Source of the DNA: Schistosoma mansoni
Lineage: Eukaryota; Platyhelminthes; Trematoda; Strigeidida; Schistosomatidae
Direction of reading: 5' to 3'
Length of the DNA stretch: 64,000 nt
Assembly (NCBI RefSeq): GCF_000237925.1
Contig: NC_031495.1
Coordinates: 38,840,210-38,904,209, forward strand
In this document: one piece after another, positions 1-10,700 of the stretch
Layout: every line of letters starts with the position of its first letter
Numbering within the stretch: the stretch's first letter is position 1
Notes under the pieces: generated by a model
Seen by the model: the letters and a program-made list of their open reading frames with translations, nothing else
Told to the model about the DNA's origin: nothing
Databases searched by the model: none
Program-made: the position numbers and the translations under genes

Positions 1-225
1 TAAGAAGATCAAAGGAAAGAGAATGAAAACAAAGAATGATGGTTATGGGAACAAAGGGAGAATAAAGTCTGAGACTATTGATTAACATTTAACAAATGAA
101 GTATTTATAATATGGTTCTCAAATTTCACAAAGTAACTCTGTAATTTTGAATTCAAATACATTCGGTTGTCCTCACTTCTGTTCTCGTTTATTACAGTTT
201 CAGTAGCAGAAACCAGTATTCAGCT
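1..225 (+). mobile_element. Solo-LTR-like fossil (family L), cut by window edge
   Basis: Matches the right part of a roughly 280-330 bp dispersed element with TGT...ACA ends seen at 16795, 30535, 36238, 38695, 50745 and 57295. No internal retroviral genes adjoin it. Old and diverged. Confidence 0.5.
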
Positions 226-284
226 CAAGTCATAACCTTGATAAATGAGTCTTGTTGCAATTCATTTCAATAATGAATAACAAA

Positions 285-540
285 TGGAATATTTTCTAAT
301 AGTTAAGATCATGAGTCAATTGAAGCTAGACTACTATGGAAAACCTGGAAGTAATGGACGGCCGTTTCGTCCGAGTATGGGACTCATCAGCAGTGGGCAC
401 CCACGACCCCGCATTAGAAGATTCGAATCCATATGGGACCTGTCGGTTCCGCGCTCTTACGCCTAACCCCTAGACTATTGAGCAGGCTGACATTGAACGG
501 TGTTAGTGTCTAACTTTAACTAATACACAAAATGGAATCT
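285..540 (-). repeat. Ribozyme SINE S1
   Basis: Minus-oriented copy of a tRNA-derived SINE: tRNA-like head with B box GATTCGAA, then a hammerhead motif, then the tail ending CTTCAATTGACTCATGAT. The core CTGATGA (rc of 384-390), GAAA (rc of 365-368), a GTCC/GGAC stem II and a palindromic ACGGCCGT stem III are all intact. Confidence 0.75.
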
Positions 541-1382
541 TTTCATAATCTAGTGTCATCTATACAGAAAAGTCACAATAGACAATGAATTCTAGGTTGA
601 AAAGGAACCATACTATTATTTCTTTTCTTGTTTACATTCCTAACAGTTCATATAAACAGTTAAATAATCTTTAGTATTAATGAAATCTGACATTTTAACA
701 GCTTCTTCCCTTTATTCGGTTTATAATAAGCAAATCACTAAAGTAATCATACATAGAGTTATACTATTAATAAGTACAAATGAAAGCATTTTATTGAAAT
801 CATGCATTTCAGATCTTAACCATTCTATGTACTACAGATTTTAAAATGTTCACCTTAATTAAAATAGATAGATTGTGGCTAGGAATGGAATATCGGGAGC
901 ACATTTGGTCCTTGATATCAACAAAGTGATAAATAATAAGCGACAATACTAGACATTATATCGGTAGAACTCAACTATCAGTGGATCAAAAGTTAGCGTT
1001 TGAAGCGAACTTTTCTGAGCTCAACTTCCGATTTGAAGATCAACATTTGAAATACATGTACATCCAGTTGATGTATACCAAATGCGACGAAATGGGTTCC
1101 TTAGATTCGACTGATAGTCAAAATCTAAATACTCTACTTATTTGCTAAAATTTATCAACAGTCCAAATCGAGTAATGATAAATATTCATTATATGGTTCT
1201 ACCATTAACCGACTATATTTGTCAAAAATGATTTAATAAACATAAGCATTTTATTAATCATCTTCAACATTTAAATCTCTTAGTCAGAAAGTGAAATAAA
1301 GGATAATGATTAACTATTCGGTTAACAATTGTTGGACAAGTGGGTACATTACCATTATCCTAGTTTATGTCCATTGAAAATT
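541..1382. other. Unassigned AT-rich stretch
   Basis: No open frame, splice-bounded exon or recognised repeat seen. It probably belongs to the last intron of aquaporin A. A search for a minus-strand exon with the GWG...YYFW signature found none here. Confidence 0.5.
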
Positions 1383-1830
1383 ACCCATAAACCTCAAATG
1401 CCCTGGTACAGCTGAGAGTGTGGAGGTCCCGTCCTCTCTCTCGAAATGCTTTCACACAACCACACGTATATAGCCTCCACCATGGAAATCTTACTCACTG
1501 CATTCTTGTGGTATTACTGTTGTTTACGAAATTGAGAGGACGAAAAGCGAATGTCCGGAGCTTTAACCGGGTTGGTGGACATAATGAGTAAAGCTAGGGA
1601 AGTTGCGAAACCCTGATTCTAAATCAATGGTGTACATGGGCTCCAGTATCCTAAAGGAAAAAAAGGGCGTATGAACCAACAGTTAGTCACCAACTACCGT
1701 GGGACTCCTCACGATGCTCCACTGTCTTGTTGATCAGATCTTTAGGTCAAAGGCTCCGGGTGTAGCCCCCCTTAAGAAAACCACCTGCTTCGGTCTGGAC
1801 ACTTGAGCAGTACCAATAGTGTATGTCAAT
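1383..1830 (-). repeat. Dispersed repeat R4, minus copy
   Basis: One of nine copies of a repeat of about 500 bp. It runs from ATTTAAACACATAAATATTG to CCAGGGCATTTGGGG and is richer in GC than its surroundings. It lies just downstream of the aquaporin A exon, in the same sense as that gene. No coding capacity seen; family not recognised. Confidence 0.7.
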
Positions 1831-1888
1831 AGAAAGTAAACCAAAACACAAACAAACAAACATTTAAATGATAATCATATACACTTGC

Positions 1889-2738
1889 CAAATGATGCAA
1901 TAATTATTCTTGGACCTAAATCACGTATTGGATTAATGGATGTACCAGCATTCATTGACAAGGAACTAATTCGTCCAATTGTATATAATGCAATATAAAT
2001 AATTTGATAATTTTTTTTAATTTTATTATGATTATTATTATTATTATTTCTTCTTTTATCACGTATTATTAATATAAATATAATTGTAATCATACTTAAT
2101 AATAAACGATCTATAAAACAGATATAATGAGATACAGATGGTGTGGTAATAAATTGATTCAATAAAATTATATTACTATAATCGAATTCAGTAGTATAAT
2201 TAGTAGTAGCAAAATTAGTAGTAGTAGTATTGGTAGTAGTAGTAGTATTAATCATATTTTTATAATATATAAAATATATAATCAAACTGGATAATAATGA
2301 ACTACTGAATTGTATCATAGTAAATGGTATTATATAATGAAATGGTAATTGATGAATGATTGCTAATGCCATTGTTATCGATGGATTCATAATACTATTA
2401 TAACCTATAGGATTAGTTATAATTTGTGATAATATATATCCTATAGACCATCCAATTGATATATCATTACTATCATTAGTAGTATTATGTAACATAGTAC
2501 CTAATCCAATAATCATTAATATCAATGTACCAATAAATTCACTAAGGCAACTCAAAAATAATTGTTGATCAATAAAATTTAGAAAAAAAATTTTTTTTTT
2601 AATTTTCCATAAGAATGAAAAATAGATTTGTTGAAGTTTCATATTGTTCTTTCTATTATTATAGTAGAAATGATTGGATATAGAAGGTTTGTCGTTTAGG
2701 TCAATGATCACGATGGAGTTTTGGTGCTTTTTGAGCAT
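1889..2738 (-). CDS. Aquaporin/aquaglyceroporin-like channel A, main exon (partial gene)
   Basis: Predicted membrane channel of the MIP family. The exon encodes the first helix after a short cytoplasmic N-terminus, a first pore box reading NPS (residues 86-88 counted from the ATG at 2642) and a second box reading NPI followed by R240 and D241. The aspartate right after that arginine is typical of glycerol-conducting members. The ATG at 2738 opens the same frame, but that stretch is inside a tandemly duplicated 5' segment, so I prefer ATG 2642 (MKLQQ). Compared with copy B, the exon should end at 1889, where the intron would begin GC (GCAAGT) rather than GT; a GT at 1884-1883 is the alternative. 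The last exon, carrying the GWG...YYFW region, is not seen and probably lies left of the window. An Asn-rich run and a Thr/Asn-rich loop are present. Either a functional but odd channel or a decaying paralogue. Confidence 0.8.
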
Positions 2739-3797
2739 AGAGATTAAAAAGAAACGTCATCAAAACAATTATGAATGTTCATTATAATTGGCTCATTTAT
2801 GTCAATATTGCTTTATTGGATCAATAAAATATACATTACGTAACTCAAAGATTGTTTCGTTTGTAGATATTTTTGTGTATTTGTTTGTTTGTTACTATAT
2901 GGTTACTATATGGGGGGGGAGGGGTGTTTGATCGAATCCAATTGAATACAAAATTATAGAAATACTTAGTAAAATCAAAGAATCATATAGTCATTCGATT
3001 CTATACCAATGGTTGTTTGTTCTGGTTTTGATTCCTTTAATCTTCTTCACTTTCTGTTATCAAGTATTTCACTTTCAATTGACGATATATATATATACTA
3101 CTTATATTTGTCAACATCAGTAGTATATATATATATATGGAATGATAATCATTATTAATGTAATGTAAGCAGTTTTAGTAGCTCTATATCTGAATCCAAT
3201 TAAATCTTATGAATGATTGTTGTTTTTATGAATATTGAATGTATATAGTAGAAATGATAAAGATTAGAAGATTTGTCGATTGGGTCGATTATCTCGATGG
3301 AGTTTTGGTCTCTTTGAGCATAGAGATTAAAAGCAAACGTCATTGAAACAATAATGAATGTTCATTACAATTGACTCATTTATGCCAATACTGTTTTAAT
3401 GGATCAATAAAATTGTATATATATATATATATGATGTAAATCAAAGATTAGTTCGTTTGTAGACAGTTTTGTTTGTTTGTTACTATATGGTTACTATATT
3501 AGGGGGAGGGGGGTTTGATCGAATGTAATTGAATGCAAAACTACTTAGTAAAATCTAAGACTCATATAGTAGATACTTCTTTTGAAAAATGACAATCAAT
3601 CATCTCAGACTTAATGGTTCATTTAGTTCTTTACCAATCGTTGTTTGTTCTGGTTTTGATTTCTTTATTCTTTTTCACTTTCTGTTATCAAGCATTTCAC
3701 TTTCAATTGACGATATATATACTACTTATATTTGTCGACATCAGTAGTATATCTATATCTGACTTCAATTAAATCTTATGAATGATTGTTGTTAAAA
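2655..3797. repeat. Tandem duplication at the 5' end of aquaporin A
   Basis: Two direct units of about 560 bp (about 2655-3225 and 3245-3797) share the segment around ATG 2738, a G-rich run after GGTTACTATAT, and an LTR-family-L-like part with (TA)n. Unit 1 overlaps the N-terminal codons of aquaporin A; unit 2 carries a diverged non-coding copy of them. Confidence 0.75.
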
Positions 3798-4900
3798 TAT
3801 ATATCCTGGTTATCCTTGTATATAATAATCGACTTCATCAGAGTTAGTCAAAACCAAGAATACATGTTTGAATACATATACATATTTTCTACACTCATAG
3901 ATTGATCTTGACAGGCAATGAGAGGGATTAAGTGAAATAAACCAATGTGAAGAGAGTGTAACGCGAATGACGTACAATGGAGAGATGGTGTGTGTGTGTG
4001 AGCCAATTCGATTTCATCAAGCATTAATCAATATTTATAGTTACATAAAAATAAGCTATAGACACATGTGATAAATGAGCTTACATAAAAAAAACAACAC
4101 TCAAGGTTGATAAGTAAATAATTGACAAGACAAAAATGTTGCTGAGTGAATAGATTGGCCTATCGGGAAAGTAAAATAAGTGATGTAGGTTCCATATAGT
4201 AACCGACACTATATAATCTATTAGGAATAATGCTCTGAATGAATATATCGTTTTAGCGTAACATGGCTAAGGACTCTATGTATTGACCATAGAATTTTAA
4301 AACCTTTAGTGGCTATCAGACGATAGTGTGCAGTGGTTTTGAAGTCTTGGCTAATCGTGACACATAGGTCACTACGTGTGTGCATAATAGGTAGCTCAAT
4401 GTCGTTAGTTGTGTGTATATCAGTATCTTGGTGACCACTACACTACATACTTCATTAGGAATAATGCCCTGAATGAATATACATCATATTAAAGTTATAT
4501 AAATCACGATTGAATACTTCATTAGAAAACCATTTTTGACCCGTTATTACTTAGTTTGTATTATCATCTTTTCTGTAGATAACCAACAAATAGTGTTTAT
4601 TCCTCATCTACTACAGATATCTCAATAGAACAGTCCATTCTCTTGGTATTGTTGACTTGAATCTTCTCATGGATGTTTAAGACTGAGATTGATCAGTCTC
4701 TTATAGGCATATGTCCATACTGTGTGTATTGCATCGATATTGTCTTAATTCACAAACAGTATAAACATTGCTAGCCACTATCCATCATTGCTTAAAACAA
4801 TAGTCTATTGTTTCTAGAAGTTCAAGTATGCGAATAAATAAATCAGGAAAATGAAAGTAATTTAATGCTCATGGGGTATATATAAATCTAGAATACTGTT
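3798..4900. other. Intergenic stretch with small repeats
   Basis: No gene seen. A segment of about 30 bases containing ATTAGGAATAATG occurs at 4221 and again at 4454, bracketing about 230 bases. 4660-4797 is a fragment of the S2 ribozyme repeat ending GCTAGCCACTATCCATCATT. Confidence 0.5.
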
Positions 4901-4901
4901 T

Positions 4902-5160
4902 ATGGGATCATATCACGTCAGAATGTATATTACCGACCGTATTATGGTTAATTTTAATCAACAAAACGTTATTCACTACTTACAAGATGTAAGATTGACA
5001 CAAGATGGCCTTCGTGAATATCTGGACTACCTGTTCCTGCCATCTAGATATTTCAACAAGTTACCTCTCTCTCGCTCTAGTTAGCGGGGCTTGGACGCAT
5101 CGGAATAGTTAGCTTGTTTAGTTATTGTATCACTGAGTCTTCGTTCCGTTCGCAGATCTT
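4902..5160 (+). other. Coding-like fragment of unknown origin
   Basis: A 60-codon open frame ends LREYLDYLFLPSRYF then LSRSS and is followed by AGTTAGCGGGGCTTGGACG. A related non-coding end with AGTTAGCGGGACCTGG occurs at about 6760. Probably the edge of an unidentified mobile element. Confidence 0.3.
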
Positions 5161-5162
5161 AA

Positions 5163-5682
5163 TTTATTTATTTAAACACACAAATATTGGTACAAAGGGG
5201 CACCAGATATATATGCGCAACATAAATCTCATTTGATTTGTGTGAGGGCTGTGATACTGCCCAGGTACTCAAACTGAAGCAGGTGTTCTTCTTAGGGGGC
5301 CACACTGCAAACCTTCGACCTAAAAATCTGATCCACAAGGCAGTGGAGCATCTTTACGAGATGCAGTCTCATGGTAGCCGGTCACCAACAATTGTTTCAT
5401 ACGCCATTTGTTCCCTCAGGATACTGGAGCCCATGTGCACCATTGGTTTGGAATCATGGTTTTCCAACTCTCCTAGGTGGAATTTCGGTGTCCACCAATC
5501 CGGTTAAAGCGCCAGACATTCGCTTTTCTTCCTCTCAATTTCGTAAATAACACCCATGGTGTGAGAAGGCAGTGAGTAGGACTTCCCTGGTAGAGGCTAT
5601 ATACGCGTGGCCATGTAAGATCATCTGGAGAGGGAGAGAAGACTCCCCCCACTCTCGGCCGTACCAGGGCATTAGGGATGTA
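5163..5682 (+). repeat. Dispersed repeat R4, plus copy
   Basis: Full-length-looking copy, from TTTATTTAAACACACAAATA to the GTACCAGGGCATTAGGG end. Short open frames inside it are not conserved between copies. Confidence 0.7.
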
Positions 5683-6144
5683 GAGTTAATATTGGGGTTA
5701 GATTCACCATTTAGATTAGAATTAAGAGTTACAGTATGTAAAAACTGATTTTATGTACTAACTCTGAACTCCTACAGTTAGGAATGTATAAAATGCACAT
5801 TAATCAAGTAAAAGAAATATTATGTACTCACTTGTGATTAGTTTCAAAAATAAATTTCCGAAGTTCTAGTGAGAATCCGTGACCAATCGATTTCAAACGT
5901 GTCCAAAGTGAGGACGTTACACATTGAAGACAATGGACGATGGTCGCATAATATCATAGATTGATAGGAGTTGAACATGTACACTAATGAATGCTAGTTC
6001 AGTGTTATGAAGTTTAGGAATCCTCTCAAGAGCCCAGAGGTCCTGCGTTCGATTCCTAGTTGTAGGGACGTCCGGAGACGTTTGAATTTACCTACGGGAT
6101 CATAACAAAATGGTTTATCGAAGCAAAGTTTTTCCGAATTATGT

Positions 6145-6470
6145 TATATTAATTAAAGTTGAGATAAGATGGTGGCTGAATGGAGTGAACAGCGAAACCC
6201 TAGACCCAAGTTTCGTTCTATTTGACACTCATCAGCAAGGTATACCTGTAATCTTGAAAGAACTGATGCTCCCTGACGGATTCTATTCCATGTTACCAAG
6301 CTTCACTTTCAGAGATTTCACCAACTTGGTTGATAGGATTCTATCTGACACACATAATATTGATTACCACCTAGTGATCAATCAATTGTGAATACATTCC
6401 AGTCCTACAGTCAGTTACGGCCCTGTTAGCTCAGTGGTAGCGTCTCTGACTGTGTTGGGGATGTTAAATG
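6145..6470 (-). repeat. Ribozyme SINE S3
   Basis: Minus-like copy of a third SINE family (GAGATAAGATGGTGG). Its far end carries a tRNA-like A box, GTTAGCTCAGTGGTAGCG. The reverse strand reads a CTGATGA core and GAAA, with a weakened stem II. Confidence 0.6.
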
Positions 6471-6869
6471 CCCAGAACTTATTTGGTAAGTGACTTATTT
6501 TTGTAATTTTATTTTGAAGATTTGAATTTCCTTGTTTTCGCGACAAAAGCGCTCCTTTCACCTTCGAATCGTATTTCCCACCTGGAAATTTGTTAAACGC
6601 TATTGGTTCGTTGTATCTTTTTAATGTGCTATTTTGTAGTGCTTCCCAAACACAACTTTATACTGTAGATATACGTTTGATTTCTTCCTATTGTGACTGC
6701 CTGTACTTCGGCTGCTCACGGAATATATTTTCCTCTACTTCGTCTTGGACTTCTCACTGTAGTTAGCGGGACCTGGGACAACGGATTAGAATAGCCTATC
6801 ATGTCAGTGTATTACTGACCCTCGTTCGTTTAACGAGGAAATCGTAATTAGCGTGAAGCATATCAGACT

Positions 6870-7275
6870 GTGAAGCTGGGTAGCACAGGATCAGATCCGT
6901 CAAGGAGCATCAGTTCCCTCCAGATTACAAGTACACTTTACTGATGAGTGCCAAGTAGCTCGAAACCTAGGTCACCCAGAGTTTCCTATAGACTACCTCC
7001 AACCAACGAGTCATCTAGACTAGTGATGACATAGCAACTTAGTTGATAGGATTCGATCTGTATTAAGAAGGACCTGATGCACATAACATTGATCACTACC
7101 CAAGTAGCTCGAAACCTAGGTCACCTAAAGTTTCCATCATATCATCTCAACATTAGTCCACATAATGTCAAGTCACCTGGACTAATGATAACATTGTAAC
7201 TTAGTTGATAGGATTCGATCTTCACTAAAAAGGACCAGCAACATATGACCACCTAGTGATCAATTAATTGTGAGT
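6870..7275 (+). repeat. Ribozyme SINE S3 with duplicated tail
   Basis: Hammerhead core CTGATGA at 6941-6947, stem II 6948-6961, GAAA 6962-6965, palindromic stem III ACCTAGGT, expected cleavage after C6973. About 150 bases of the tail, including AGTAGCTCGAAACCTAGG, are repeated at about 7103. Confidence 0.65.
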
Positions 7276-7448
7276 ATAGTTATCATTACTAATATTGTAA
7301 TTATGTCAATAAAAAAAATCATCTTTTACAAATTCACACATTAAACAATAAAACAAACCAATAGAATATAGACTGATATACATATATATACCTACATGTA
7401 TGTACCTACATGCAATTTAGATCAATATATACAATCATTGTAGAAATA

Positions 7449-7794
7449 GGGTAAGTAAACGGTATAATTAAAGTCGAATATACACACCATCATCATTACT
7501 ATCATCATTATCCTTATCCTTACCCTTATTCTTATCATTACAGGTATGGTACAATTCAAATCGAATATACTATAGCCATCATCACTATCATCATTATCCT
7601 TATCCTGATCCTTATCATTACAGGAACGATACAATTAAAGTCGAATATACCATCATCACAATCACTATCATCATTATCCTTATCCTATTCATTATCATAA
7701 CAGGGACGGTACAATTCAAGTCGAATATACTATCGTCATCATCACTATCACGATCTTTATCGGTATCCTGATCGTGATCATTACAGGAATTCTT
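7449..7794 (+). repeat. Minisatellite of 80-88 bp units abutting the aquaporin B start
   Basis: Units start with TCGAATATAC at 7473, 7561, 7641 and 7721. Most end in a pyrimidine/A-rich run and a CATTACAGG-like acceptor motif. The last such motif lies nine bases before ATG 7795. Short open frames on the other strand are by-products of the repeat. Confidence 0.85.
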
Positions 7795-10700
7795 ATGTCT
7801 AATCATAATGATTCCATTCATTGTACACGTTATCATACATTCATTAAACAATTCATTCATTTCATTCATTTAACTAAATGGCCATTTCTATGTGATTGTT
7901 TAAATGAATTCATTGGTACAACTATATTTATTATATTTGGTTTAGGTGTAATGATACAAACAAATATGAATATCATTAATAATAATAATGATAATAATAA
8001 TAATAATAATGGACAATATATATCTATCTCAATGGGTTGGGGGATAGCTAAAATTATTGGTTTATTAATATCAACTGGTGGTGGTGGTGGTACTAGTGCT
8101 GATGGTACTGGTGACGGTACTGATGGTGATGGGGGTAGTAGTGGTGGGGGCGGGGGTGGACATAATAACCGTTGTCATGATGATCATTCTGGTTTATTAA
8201 ATCCATCGATTACATTTGCATATTGTTTAATTGGCAAATTATCTTTACGTTATTTAATACCCTATACTATATTACAATTATTTGGATCTATATTAGGTAC
8301 TTATATTATTATTACTATATATTGGGAAAATATACAAATGTATGCTAAATTAGTATCGAATGGTAAATTAGAAATGAATACGACAGGTTCATTGTTAGTT
8401 AATCTACCTGGTCCTATATCTCATTCATCATGTTTATGGGATTCTATTCTATCTAATACAATCTATATATGGATTATATTAATTATAACGGATAAGAATA
8501 TAAGTAATTATATATCTAATGAATTACAATTGATTTATATTGGATTATTAATAATGGGAATTAATGGATCATTATCATTAAATATTGGTATTGGTTTAAA
8601 TCCAGCTAGTGATTTAGGTGCAAGAATAACTATATCATTATGTGGTAAATTATATTTCATTATTTATTGATTATATTATACATATATATGAATAGATAGA
8701 TAGGTAGATAAGTGAGTAGGTAGGTATGAACATAGGTAGATAGGTAGATAGATAGATAGATAAGTAGATAGGTAGATAGATAGATTGATAGATAGTTAGT
8801 GTGGATAGATAGATAGGTGAATAGATACATAAATGGTGTGGATAGATAGATAGGCAGATAGATAGGTAGGTAGGTAGATAGATATATGCATGGATAGATA
8901 TGTAGATAGGTTGATAGTATCGGTAGATAGATAGATGTGTGGACAGATAGATAGATAAATGGTGTGGATAGATAGATAGATAGATAGTGTGGATAGATAG
9001 ATAGATATGCGGATACATTGATAGATAGGTAGGTAGATAGTTAGTTAATTAAATAGATATATGGATAGATAGATAGATAGGTAGAGAAACTAGTCAAAGT
9101 GTTTTTTTTTTAAATATTGCACATTGAATAATAACTATGTATACTAAACTAATAATTACTATTCATAAACAATCAACTCACTGTGTGAACTTACTTCCGA
9201 GTGTTGTTATTCACAATCACACTGGAACATGATTGGTTGAGGTTAGACATTAACACCGTTGGATGCCGGTCAGCTCAGTGGTTCTAGAGGTTAAGTGCTC
9301 TGGCACGAGACTGGAAGGTCCTGGGTTCGAATCTTGTGAGGTGGGATCGTGGATGCGCACTACCACTGAGGAGTCCTACAATAGGACAAAACGGCCGTCC
9401 AGTGATTCCAGGTTTTCCATGGTGGTCTAGCTTTAATTGACTCATGATCTTAACTATATAAAATGGAACATGATACCTTTCGCTCTCAGTTAGTGATTTA
9501 CGAAGAAGAATAGCAAATCTCATAATTTATTGATGATCTTAAATGTAGATATTTCTTTCAAGATATATATTCATTAGGTAAGATCATACTTCATGGAAGA
9601 CCTTCAAGTGATACTGAAGTGACCTTGACGACGTCCATCTAACAACTAGAGCTAAATGATGATCATAAATCAGTTTGTAGAATAAGGATTATGATTTCTA
9701 GTTTGATGGGTGGGAAATTCATTCATACATTTGGTTGAATAACGTTTTGGCATTATTAGCTGATATCAATTACTAATGAAAACCATAAATCATAATCTTT
9801 ATTCTTCACCTTGTTTTATAACCCTCATGTAATTCTTGTTGGTAGGTAGACATTCTCGATGTCACTTTAGTTTCACTCAAAGATCATCCATAAATTATAG
9901 TCCCATCAAAACATTTAATGGTAAAGAGGGAAATTCAAGATGTGTTTTACGTCAAGTCGGTTGAAGAGCGGTAAGACTAAAAGCAGCAAACCCAAGGTTC
10001 GAAGGCGAAGTCGTACTGCCGACTGTACTGAGGTGTGACGGCAGTAAGGTGTTTCCTTCAGACAACCAGCATGACAGCGATGCTGCCTTCCCACAAGGAG
10101 GGGTGGGGTTAGAAAAGGTCCACCCTAAAAATGCACACCTCGCCTTATCCCACGGATTTCCGTCTCCGGCGGTAAGGTCCTTTGAAGAACGGAGCTAACA
10201 CGTCAAAAATCCCCCACAAAAAGGCCGTGCGTGACCTGCCTCAAGCAGTTGTCCCTTGGACACTGCGGTCACGCTCCCAGGTCGTTAAGACCAACACTAA
10301 TCCGACTTCTTTTTCAGGTCCCTCAAGAAATACCCTTCCACGGTGTGGGCAGCCGGGAAGTGATATTAGCCCTCATACCCGTAACAGCACACGAGACCAA
10401 GTCGGTCACTTTCAATTCCTTTAATGACTGACGTTATATCTGAGATTTGTTAGCTAGATGGACTTATATTCGAGCGTTCTTAGTCATAAAGAGACTGGAA
10501 CTCAATACATTTTGCTTTAAACTTTGAAATTGATCCAATATGGTTTTGAATATCATAAGTTGTTGATTATTTGTATTCAGCAATTCAATGAATAAACCGT
10601 TGGTTATTTGAAGCAAAAGTCTCGATGTAAACTTGAACACTGGAATGTTAGTATATCCGGTTAGAGAGTCCTAGATATAACGAAAACAAAGTTCAATAAA

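Noticed and set aside
7473-7790. CRISPR-like array
   Set aside because: Unit repeats are contiguous without unique spacers, in eukaryotic DNA; it is a minisatellite.
7774-7794. Start of aquaporin B at 7774
   Set aside because: That codon is GTG, not ATG; the first ATG in frame is at 7795, just after a likely splice acceptor.
7422-7869. Asp-rich open frames on the minus strand upstream of aquaporin B
   Set aside because: They translate the reverse of the minisatellite; repeat artefact.
8671-9018. A 115-codon Tyr/Ile/Ser-rich minus-strand frame
   Set aside because: Translation of the GATA microsatellite.
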